Source of the DNA: Streptosporangiaceae bacterium
GTDB lineage: Bacteria > Actinomycetota > Actinomycetes > Streptosporangiales > Streptosporangiaceae
Assembly: GCA_030040475.1 (NCBI GenBank)
Contig: JASHTQ010000683.1
Coordinates: 1 to 15,904, forward strand
Direction: 5' to 3'
Length of the DNA stretch: 15,904 bases
A program made the translations under genes and the position numbers. The notes beneath the pieces were generated by a model. That model saw only the letters and a list, made by a program, of their open reading frames with translations. It had not been told where the DNA came from and made no database searches. Of the stretch, positions 1-6,860 are shown piece after piece (within the stretch, counting starts at the first letter, position 1; every line of letters starts with the position of its first letter).

Positions 1-45
1 CGGCGCCGGCAGTGGGGTGGCGACCGGCGGGCTGAGGCGCTGCCG

Positions 46-3000
46 GTGGTGCCGGCGCCGGTCAGTGACTTGCGGGTGGCGATGGCGCGGCTGGCGATCA
101 TCGTGACCGTGTCGGCCTGGCTGGCGTACCTGGTCTGGTGGTTCTTCGCCGATTTCTTTCATCCGGGGTATGAGACGGCGACCGGCCGGGCCGAGTCGGT
201 GCTGTACCTGGTGATCGTGACGCTGCTGACGGTGTCGGCGCTGGCGTACCTGCTGAGCCGGCTGGGGTTCTTCTACCGGACCCGGACGCATCACCGGGCC
301 AGCCGGGCGGTCCTGGACCAGTTCTACGACGCCACCACCCCGGCGCTGACCGTGATCATCCCGTCCTACTGCGAGGACGAGCGGGTCATCCGCAGCACGC
401 TGCTGTCGGCCGCGCTGCAGGAATACCCCGGCAAGCGGGTCGTGCTGCTGATCGATGACCCGTGTACTCCCGGGACGGCCCGGGCGCGGGACCTGCTGGA
501 GTCCGCGCGGGCGCTGCCGGGCCAGGTCGGGCGGCTGCTGGCCGGCCCGGCGCGGCGGTTCGCCGGGGCGCTGGACGCCTTCGAGGCGGGGTGCCGGCGG
601 GGGGAGCCGCCGGGGCTGGGGTCGATGATCGCGCTGGCGTCGTATTACGAGGAGGCGGCGGGGTGGCTGGAGCGGCTGGCCGGCGGGCAGGAGGCCGCCG
701 ACCATGCCGGCGTGTTCTTCGCCGGGGAGGTGGTGCTGCGGCTGGCCGGGTCGCTGCGGTCGGTCATGGCCGCGGTGCTGGCGTCGGCCGGCGAGGGGGT
801 GGTGCTGGAGGAGCAGATGTTCCGGCGGCTGTACCGGCGGCTGGCGTGGACGTTCGGCGCCGAGGTGACCAGCTTCGAGCGGAAGAGGTACGTGTCGCTG
901 TCGCACGAGCCGAACAAGGCGATGAACCTGAACTCCTACATCGGGCTGATGGGCGGGTCGTACCGGGAGGTGCCGACGCCGGCCGGGCTGGCGCTGGCCC
1001 GCACCCGGCCCGGCGGGGGGGTGGATGTCCCGGACCCGGATTACGTGGTCACGCTGGACGCGGACTCGGTGCTGCTGCCGGAGTACTGCCTGCGGCTGGT
1101 GCACCTGCTGGAGCAGTCGGAGTACCGGGACATGGCGATCGCGCAGACGCCCTACTCGGCGTTCCCGGGGGCCGGGACGCGGCTGGAGCGGATCGCGGGC
1201 GCGACGACGGACCTGCAGCACATCGTGCACCAGGGGCTGACCTACTACGACGCGACGTTCTGGGTCGGCGCGAACGCGGTGATCCGCAAGAAGGCGCTGG
1301 ACGACATCGCCGAGACCTCCTACCTGGGGGACTGGGAGATCCGGGCCTACATCAGGGACCGGACGGTGATCGAGGACACCGAGTCCACGATCGACATGGG
1401 GGTCCGCGGCTGGCGGCTGTACAACTGCCCGGAGCGGATGTCGTACTCCGCGACGCCGCCGGACTTCGGGTCGCTGGCCATCCAGCGGCGCCGGTGGGCC
1501 AACGGCGGCCTGCTGATCCTGCCCAAGCTGCACCGCCAGTCCCGGGCCCGCAAGGCCGCCGGGAAGCGGACCCGGTTCGCCGAGCTGTTCCTGCGGTGCA
1601 ACTACATGGCCTCGATCTGCTGGTCCTCGGCCAGCCTCCTGGTCCTGCTCGCGTTCCCGTTCAACGCCACCCTGATCAGCCCCCTGCTCGGCCTGGCCGC
1701 CCTGCCCTACTTCGCCGCGATGGCCTCGGACCTGCGGTACTGCGGGTACAAGCGGCTCGACGTGCTGCGGATCTACGGGTTCAACCTGGTCCTGCTCCCG
1801 GTCAACCTGGCCGGCACCCTGTCCTCGGTCGTGCAGGGCATCACCGCGTCCAAGGCCCCGTTCGCCCGCACCCCCAAAGTCCGCAACCGCACCATCGTCC
1901 CCCCCTTCTTCGTCCTCGCCCCCTACCTGCTCATCGCCCTCGCCGGTGTTACCTTCTGGTTCGCCTGGCGGGACCACCGGGTGGAGAACATGGCGTACGC
2001 GGCGCTGAACGTGGTGCTGGCGTGCTACGCGGTCACTGCGTTCATCGGGCTGCGCAACTCCGTCGTCGACACCGCCATCCACGCCACCTCCCTGCTGTTC
2101 AAATCCCCCCGCAAGCGCCGCCGCATCCCCCGCAAGACCCGCGGCCAGCAGGCCCCGCCACCCGCCGACTGGCGGACAGTCCTCGAAGTGGGCTATATCG
2201 AGCCGCTGCGATCCCCGCAGACCAGGCCGGCCGCCCCCATGGGTCCGGGGGGCCCGATGACCCCGATGGTCCGCGTGGCGTCGGGTGGCGGCGCGCCCGC
2301 GGGCCCGGCGGGCCCGGCGTACCGGATGGCCGCGCCGCCGTCGGCGCCTCAGCCGGCCTGGACGCCACAGGAAGAGCCGCGGCGCAGGCTGTCGCTGCTC
2401 CGGGTGCTTGTCGCCCTGGTGGTGCTGGCCGGCGCCGGGTACGGCGGGCTGGTCGGCGTCAAGACGCGGCTGGCCGGCGCGGTGGTGATCCACCAGACCT
2501 GGTTCGCGCCGTACGTGGATGTCACCCTGACCCCGACCTACCAGTTCCAGAGCACCTCGGCCGACACCGCACGGCAGAGCATCCTCGGCTTCGTGGTCGC
2601 GTCCTCCGCGTCCTCCTGCACCCCTAGCTGGGGCGCGGCCTACACGCTGGCGCAGGCCAACGCCTCGCTCGCGCTCGGCTCCCGGATCGCCCAGGTCCGG
2701 CAGGACGGCGCCCAGCCGATCGTGTCCTTCGGCGGGCAGGCCAACACCAGCCTGGACGTCGCCTGCACCAGCGTGGCCGGCCTCACCCAGGCCTACCAGT
2801 CGGTGATCAGCGCGTACAACCTCACCGCCATCGACCTGGACATCGAGGGCGCGCCGCTGGACAACCTCGCCGCCGGGCAGCGCAGGGCGGCCGCCGTGGC
2901 CGCCCTGGAGCAGGCCGCCACCGCCGCCCACCGGCAGCTGGCCGTCTGGCTCACCCTGCCCGTCGAGCCGGACGGGCTGCAGGACGACGCGCTATCGGTG

Positions 3001-3927
3001 ATCTCCTCGATGCTGCGCGATCATGTCTCGATCACCGGGATTAACGTGATGACCATGGACTTCGCCCAGCCCCCGGCCGCCGGGAGCAGCATGCTGTCCT
3101 CGGTGCAGGACGCGCTGGACGCCACCCACGCGCAGCTGGCCAGCCTGTACCCCCGGTACGGGATCCACCTGCGCTCGCAGCAGATCTGGCAGCGGATGGG
3201 CGCCACCGTGATGATCGGGCAGAACAACATCTCCGGCGAGAACTTCACCGTGCCCGACGCCCAGGGCCTGGTCCGGTTCGCCGGCGCGACTCATCTCGGC
3301 CGGATCTCGATGTGGTCGCTGAACAGGGACAGCCAGTGCGGCTCGTCCTTCCCGGAGACCGGCCTGCTGTCGAATACCTGCAGCGGCACCGCCCAGTCCG
3401 CGCTGCAGTTCTCCCAGATCTTCGGGCAGCTGCAGGGGGTGACGGCGGTCACCGCCTCGGCCGGGGATGTCCAGCCCGCGGTGGCCAATACCAACCCCGC
3501 CGACGCGCCGTACCCGCAGTGGTCCGCCGTGGCCGATTACCCGCTCGGGTACCGGGTGACCGAGGACGGCGAGATCTACCAGGCGAAGTGGTTCAACAGC
3601 GGGGACGACCCGCAGGCGCAGGTGCAGGACTCCTGGCAGACGCCGTGGGAGCTGCTCGGCCCGGTGCTGCCAGGCGACCACGCGCCGGTCATCCCCAAGC
3701 CGCCCGTCGGTACCTACCCGGCCTGGTCGATCACCTCTCATTACTCCGACGGCGACAAGGTGCTATTCGCCGGCCTGCCGTACGAGGCCAAGTGGGACAA
3801 CCAGGGCGTCTCACCGCAGACCGCGACCAGCGACCCGTCAGGGTCGCCGTGGGAGGCGCTGTACAAGATCCCCGGCGAACCCGCGGGAGCATCGGTGCAA
3901 GGGCAGGCGTCCGCTGTCTCCGGCTGA
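46..3927 (+). CDS. Membrane GT2 polysaccharide synthase fused to GH18 chitinase-like domain and two CBM5/12 modules
   Basis: Seen: two N-terminal membrane segments (about residues 14-34 and 50-72), then a cellulose-synthase-like GT2 domain. Its motifs are D137/D138 in LIDDP, DAD at 338-340, ED at 443-444 and QRRRW at 480-484. A further membrane bundle (about 520-690) carries a KAPFARTPK loop. A basic Pro/Gly-rich linker and one more membrane helix (about 782-805) follow. Next is a GH18 domain (about 812-1125) with IDLDIE (E934 as acid/base), MTMD at 1002-1005 and W1090. Two chitin-binding-like modules with AKW motifs lie at about 1156-1205 and 1224-1272. Positive-inside logic puts the GT in the cytosol and GH18/CBM outside. 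Family knowledge: such GT2s polymerise beta-linked sugars and GH18 cleaves GlcNAc polymers. Inference: it makes, trims and holds a GlcNAc-containing polymer. T927 replaces the first Asp of DxxDxDxE. GTG 46 has GAGG eight bases upstream, but the frame is open to the left edge, so the start could lie further out; an ATG lies near 82. Confidence 0.88.
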   Translation: MVPAPVSDLRVAMARLAIIVTVSAWLAYLVWWFFADFFHPGYETATGRAESVLYLVIVTLLTVSALAYLLSRLGFFYRTRTHHRASRAVLDQFYDATTPALTVIIPSYCEDERVIRSTLLSAALQEYPGKRVVLLIDDPCTPGTARARDLLESARALPGQVGRLLAGPARRFAGALDAFEAGCRRGEPPGLGSMIALASYYEEAAGWLERLAGGQEAADHAGVFFAGEVVLRLAGSLRSVMAAVLASAGEGVVLEEQMFRRLYRRLAWTFGAEVTSFERKRYVSLSHEPNKAMNLNSYIGLMGGSYREVPTPAGLALARTRPGGGVDVPDPDYVVTLDADSVLLPEYCLRLVHLLEQSEYRDMAIAQTPYSAFPGAGTRLERIAGATTDLQHIVHQGLTYYDATFWVGANAVIRKKALDDIAETSYLGDWEIRAYIRDRTVIEDTESTIDMGVRGWRLYNCPERMSYSATPPDFGSLAIQRRRWANGGLLILPKLHRQSRARKAAGKRTRFAELFLRCNYMASICWSSASLLVLLAFPFNATLISPLLGLAALPYFAAMASDLRYCGYKRLDVLRIYGFNLVLLPVNLAGTLSSVVQGITASKAPFARTPKVRNRTIVPPFFVLAPYLLIALAGVTFWFAWRDHRVENMAYAALNVVLACYAVTAFIGLRNSVVDTAIHATSLLFKSPRKRRRIPRKTRGQQAPPPADWRTVLEVGYIEPLRSPQTRPAAPMGPGGPMTPMVRVASGGGAPAGPAGPAYRMAAPPSAPQPAWTPQEEPRRRLSLLRVLVALVVLAGAGYGGLVGVKTRLAGAVVIHQTWFAPYVDVTLTPTYQFQSTSADTARQSILGFVVASSASSCTPSWGAAYTLAQANASLALGSRIAQVRQDGAQPIVSFGGQANTSLDVACTSVAGLTQAYQSVISAYNLTAIDLDIEGAPLDNLAAGQRRAAAVAALEQAATAAHRQLAVWLTLPVEPDGLQDDALSVISSMLRDHVSITGINVMTMDFAQPPAAGSSMLSSVQDALDATHAQLASLYPRYGIHLRSQQIWQRMGATVMIGQNNISGENFTVPDAQGLVRFAGATHLGRISMWSLNRDSQCGSSFPETGLLSNTCSGTAQSALQFSQIFGQLQGVTAVTASAGDVQPAVANTNPADAPYPQWSAVADYPLGYRVTEDGEIYQAKWFNSGDDPQAQVQDSWQTPWELLGPVLPGDHAPVIPKPPVGTYPAWSITSHYSDGDKVLFAGLPYEAKWDNQGVSPQTATSDPSGSPWEALYKIPGEPAGASVQGQASAVSG

Positions 3928-3930
3928 GCA

Positions 3931-3957
3931 CCCGCGTGACCCGCGTGACCCGCTCGG
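3931..3957 (+). repeat. Short tandem repeat, unit CCCGCGTGA, 2.5 copies
   Basis: Two perfect 9-base copies followed by a partial third (cccgc) lie in the junction between the synthase stop codon and the decarboxylase. Each full copy carries a GTG triplet, at 3936 and 3945. Both are out of frame with the downstream decarboxylase by one base. Confidence 0.7.
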
Positions 3958-4033
3958 CCTGGCCGCCGATGCCCCGCTGCTGGCCGGCTGGCTCGACTGG
4001 ACCGGGCGGGCCGCGGCCGGGCAGCTGACGCCG

Positions 4034-5371
4034 ATGTCCACGCCGGGCCACAAGCAGCGCCAGGACCTCGTCGGCGCCGTGGTCAGGGACGACGCGCCGC
4101 TGTACGGCGGGGTCGACTCCATCAAGCACGCCGACGTGCTCCGGGCCGATGCCGAGGCCCGCGCGGCGGCGCTGTGGGGCGCCGACTGGTGCCGTTTCTC
4201 CGTGGCCGGCTCGACCCACGGCAACCAGGCGTTCTGCCTGGCGATCGGGCAGCCGGGCCAGGAGGTGATCATAACCAGGACGCTGCACAGGTCGCTGCTG
4301 CTCGGCCTGGTGCTTGCGGGCCTGCGGCCGGTATGGGTACGGCCGGAGATCGACCAGGAATCCGGCCTGCCCGCAGCCGTCGCGGTCGACACCGTCCGCG
4401 AGGCGCTCGCCGCGCATCCCGGCGCCTGCGGCGTGATCCTCGGCGACCCGTCCTACGTCGGCACCACCGGCGACCTGGCGGGCCACGCCCGGGCCGCGCA
4501 CGAGGCGGGCGTGCCGCTGATCGTCGACGCGGCCTGGGCCGCCTACCTCGGCTTCCACCCGGATCTGCCGCGGCATGCGCTCGCCGCCGGGGCCGACGCC
4601 ATGGTGACAAGCGCGCACAAGACGCTGCCCGCCTATACCCAGGGCGCGCTGGTACTCGCCAGGACCGAGCGGCTCGACCCGGCCCGGCTGGAGCGGGCGT
4701 TCGACGCCACCCACACCACCAGCCCGGCGGGGTCGATCGTGGCCAGCATCGACGCCGCGCGGGCGCTGCTGGCCAGGGACGGGAACCGGCTCTGCGACCG
4801 GCTGCTCCGCGGCCTGGCCGCGACCCGCGCGCGGCTGCGCCAGGTGCCCGGCCTTGACGTGCTGGAGGGACCGGGCGTGGACCCGGCCAAGCTAGTGGTG
4901 CTGCTGGCTGGCACGGGGGCGCACGGCGGCCTGGTGGAGGCCGACCTGATCGACGCCGGCATGCCGGTGGAGATGGGTGACAGGGACACGCTGATCCCGA
5001 TCGTTACGATCGCCGACGACGAGGCGCGGCTCGCCGCGTTCACCAAGGAGCTGATCGCCTCGGTCGAGCGGCGCCGCGGCGCGCCGCGGCGGCCAGCGGC
5101 CACGGCCGCGTGGACGGTACGGCCGCAGACGGTGCTGAGCCCGCGGGAGGCGTTCTTCGCCGCGAACGAAACCGTCACCGCCCGGGCCGCAATCGGCCGG
5201 GTCAGCGCGGAGCTGGTCGCTCCCTACCCGCCGGGAATCCCGGTGCTTGCCCCCGGCGAGCTGATCACCGCCGAGGCGCTCGCCGCGCTGCACGAGGTGG
5301 CCGCCGACGGCGGCCGGATCGCCTACGCGGCCGACCCGACCCTGGCCACCTTCCAGGTCGTCACCGCCTGA
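4034..5371 (+). CDS. Orn/Lys/Arg decarboxylase family PLP-dependent protein
   Basis: Family knowledge: fold-type I PLP enzymes that decarboxylate basic amino acids to polyamine precursors, in the cytosol. Seen: STPGHKQ at the N-terminus, GSTHGN at 59-64, D165 in VDAAWAAYLGFHP (expected to pair with the PLP ring nitrogen) and the PLP lysine K196 in TSAHKTLPAYTQGA. The C-terminal domain contains PYPPGIPVLAPGE. At 445 residues it matches the short Gram-positive type rather than the ~700-residue enterobacterial enzymes. ATG 4034 is the first standard start in this frame. However, the family's N-terminal helix is clearly encoded upstream (DAPLLAGWLDWTGRAAAG from 3968), so the real protein should begin near 3959 with a non-standard CTG, or the frame is broken by one base. 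It follows the synthase by about 30-100 bases and may be co-transcribed. Substrate cannot be assigned. Confidence 0.88.
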   Translation: MSTPGHKQRQDLVGAVVRDDAPLYGGVDSIKHADVLRADAEARAAALWGADWCRFSVAGSTHGNQAFCLAIGQPGQEVIITRTLHRSLLLGLVLAGLRPVWVRPEIDQESGLPAAVAVDTVREALAAHPGACGVILGDPSYVGTTGDLAGHARAAHEAGVPLIVDAAWAAYLGFHPDLPRHALAAGADAMVTSAHKTLPAYTQGALVLARTERLDPARLERAFDATHTTSPAGSIVASIDAARALLARDGNRLCDRLLRGLAATRARLRQVPGLDVLEGPGVDPAKLVVLLAGTGAHGGLVEADLIDAGMPVEMGDRDTLIPIVTIADDEARLAAFTKELIASVERRRGAPRRPAATAAWTVRPQTVLSPREAFFAANETVTARAAIGRVSAELVAPYPPGIPVLAPGELITAEALAALHEVAADGGRIAYAADPTLATFQVVTA

Positions 5372-5443
5372 CCGCCCGCCCCGCCCGCCGTCTCGCCGGG
5401 AGTACTAGGGTGGGCAGCGGTGTTCGATCCCGATCAATTCACT

Positions 5444-5448
5444 GGAGG
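5444..5448 (+). promoter_or_regulatory. Ribosome-binding site deciding the OsmC start
   Basis: GGAGG lies four bases before ATG 5453. It favours that start over the in-frame GTG at 5420, which has no comparable site. A TAGGGT at 5406-5411 fits the loose actinobacterial -10 pattern TANNNT, but no -35 element is evident. Confidence 0.65.
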
Positions 5449-5452
5449 TCCC

Positions 5453-5893
5453 ATGCCGACCAGAACCGCACGTACCGACTGGACCGGGACCCTGGAGCAG
5501 GGCGTGGGCCGGGTCGAGCTGACCAGTTCCAAGCTCGGCACCTTCGAGATGTCCTTCCCCAGGCGGGCCGCCGAGGAAGCCGGCGGAGTCACCAGCCCCG
5601 AGGAGCTCATCGCGGCCGCCCACTCCGCCTGCTACGCGATGCAGCTGTCGCATCTGATCGCCGAGGCCGGCGGCACGCCGCAGGCGCTCGACGTCCAGGC
5701 CGACGTCTCGCTGGGACCCGACCCGGCGGGCGGCTTCCGGCTGACCGGCATCAAGCTCACCGTGCGCGGCGAGGTCGAGGGCCTGGACGCGGACCAGTTC
5801 GCCCGGGCCGCCGCCGACGCCAAGGCGGGCTGCCCGGTCAGCAAGGCGCTCACCGGCGTGGACATCACCCTGGATGCCCAGCTGGAGAGCTGA
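5453..5893 (+). CDS. OsmC family peroxiredoxin
   Basis: Family knowledge: OsmC/Ohr proteins are small cytosolic thiol peroxidases that reduce organic hydroperoxides with two cysteines. Seen: 146 residues, the usual family length. The signature SPEELIAAAHSACYAMQLS carries the peroxidatic cysteine C60, and AGCPVSKAL carries the resolving cysteine C127. The TRTARTDWTGTLEQGVG opening is typical of the OsmC branch rather than Ohr. The start is ATG 5453 because of the GGAGG just upstream; a GTG at 5420 would add 11 residues with no family support. It sits alone between the decarboxylase and the rhomboid gene with gaps of 81 and 71 bases, so it could be its own transcription unit. No OhrR-type regulator gene is next to it. 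Confidence 0.93.
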   Translation: MPTRTARTDWTGTLEQGVGRVELTSSKLGTFEMSFPRRAAEEAGGVTSPEELIAAAHSACYAMQLSHLIAEAGGTPQALDVQADVSLGPDPAGGFRLTGIKLTVRGEVEGLDADQFARAAADAKAGCPVSKALTGVDITLDAQLES

Positions 5894-5894
5894 G

Positions 5895-5910
5895 CCTGCC
5901 CGCCCGCAGG
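5895..5910 (+). terminator. Weak hairpin after the OsmC gene
   Basis: CCTGC and GCAGG form a 5-bp stem around a 6-base loop immediately after the OsmC stop codon. It is short and has no T-tract, so it may be chance in such GC-rich DNA. Confidence 0.2.
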
Positions 5911-5964
5911 AAACCCGAAGCAGAAACGGACCTACCGTGGCGGCACTGAGCGACAATGTGAGGT

Positions 5965-6708
5965 ATGGCTAGTCAACCCGGCTCCAGCGCCCCGGCGCAC
6001 CGGGCCGCCGAGATCGACGTGGACGAGGCCAGGAAGGCGTTCTTCCTCATGGTCGGGTTCATCGGGCTGATCTGGCTGCTCCAGGTCGCGAACTGGGCCG
6101 ACCACTATCATCTGGACGCCAGCTTCGGCATCCTGCCGCGCAACCTGGGACACCTGGGTGACATCTTCATCGCGCCGTTCCTGCACTTCTCCTGGGATCA
6201 CATCGAGGGAAACTCCGGGCCGCTGTTCGTCTTCGGCCTGCTCGCCGCCTACCGTGGCGTGACCAAGTTCCTCGGCGTGACGCTCCTAGTCGCGATCACC
6301 AGCGGCCTGGCTGCCTGGCTGTTCCAGGGCAACAACCAGCTGACGGTTGGAGCCAGCGGGCTGATCTTCGGTTACTTCGGCTACGTCCTGGCCCGCGGCC
6401 TCATCGACAGGAACCTCATCGACGCCCTCGCGGCGGTGGTCATGGCCCTGTCCTACGCCTACATCCTGACCGTGGCGATACCGGGTACCCCCGGCGTGAG
6501 CTGGATCGATCACCTGGGCGGCCTGATCGGCGGGCTAGCCTCTGGCTGGATATTCCGCACCAAGCGCCGCGCCCGCCGCGCCGACCGCACGTCGCCACCG
6601 CCCGCCAACTCCTCCGGCTCCCCGCGCCAGCCCGGCACCGCGGTAGACCTGACATCCGCCAACCCGCGAGCCGACCTGCACAGGGAGCTAGGAGAGATGG
6701 GCCTCTAG
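5965..6708 (+). CDS. Rhomboid family intramembrane serine protease
   Basis: Family knowledge: rhomboids cleave transmembrane substrates within the lipid bilayer using a Ser-His dyad. Seen: 247 residues with about six hydrophobic segments, the first at about 25-44. H79 and N83 in the HFSWDHIEGNSGPL motif match the His/Asn positions of the oxyanion region. The nucleophile S131 sits in GASGLIFG and the catalytic H183 in DHLGGLIGG. The dyad and spacing are complete, so it should be active. A hydrophilic Arg/Pro-rich tail (about 198-247) is probably cytosolic. ATG 5965 has only a GAGG one base away, too close for a normal ribosome-binding site, so translation may be leaderless or weak. Its substrate is unknown; nothing adjacent is an obvious target. 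Confidence 0.92.
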   Translation: MASQPGSSAPAHRAAEIDVDEARKAFFLMVGFIGLIWLLQVANWADHYHLDASFGILPRNLGHLGDIFIAPFLHFSWDHIEGNSGPLFVFGLLAAYRGVTKFLGVTLLVAITSGLAAWLFQGNNQLTVGASGLIFGYFGYVLARGLIDRNLIDALAAVVMALSYAYILTVAIPGTPGVSWIDHLGGLIGGLASGWIFRTKRRARRADRTSPPPANSSGSPRQPGTAVDLTSANPRADLHRELGEMGL

Positions 6709-6778
6709 CCGCCCCCGACGCGACCGTGTCACGTGGCCGGGCATGAAGAAGCTCCGCGCTCAGCGACCGCGCTAGCAC

Positions 6779-6860
6779 CGCATCTTTATCGAAAACGTAT
6801 CCATTAAAGGTTGGAAATCTGACACAATATCAGATGTGACATCGATTTCATTTCTTGAAC
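6779..6860 (+). promoter_or_regulatory. AT-rich promoter/operator island before the S9 peptidase
   Basis: This stretch is strikingly AT-rich against very GC-rich surroundings. It contains a perfect inverted repeat, ATCTGA-CACAATA-TCAGAT (6817-6835), that ends on the base before the GTG start at 6836. A second short palindrome, GATGT-G-ACATC (6833-6843), spans the start codon. No Shine-Dalgarno sequence precedes the GTG, so the transcript may be leaderless, with the CAATAT at 6825-6830 as a candidate -10. The inverted repeat could be an operator for a dimeric regulator. No neighbouring regulator gene identifies it. Confidence 0.5.

Noticed and set aside
462..2627. Long open frame (+) overlapping the synthase, 721 codons
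   Set aside because: It is a +1 shadow of the synthase. Its Gly/Ala/Arg/Pro-rich composition has no motifs, whereas the main frame carries all GT2 motifs.
3731..4714. 327-codon minus-strand frame across the synthase/decarboxylase junction
   Set aside because: It overlaps two well-supported genes and has low-complexity Gly/Arg/Val content with no recognisable domain.
5420..5452. GTG 5420 as the OsmC start
   Set aside because: It has no ribosome-binding site; ATG 5453 has GGAGG and matches the family N-terminus.
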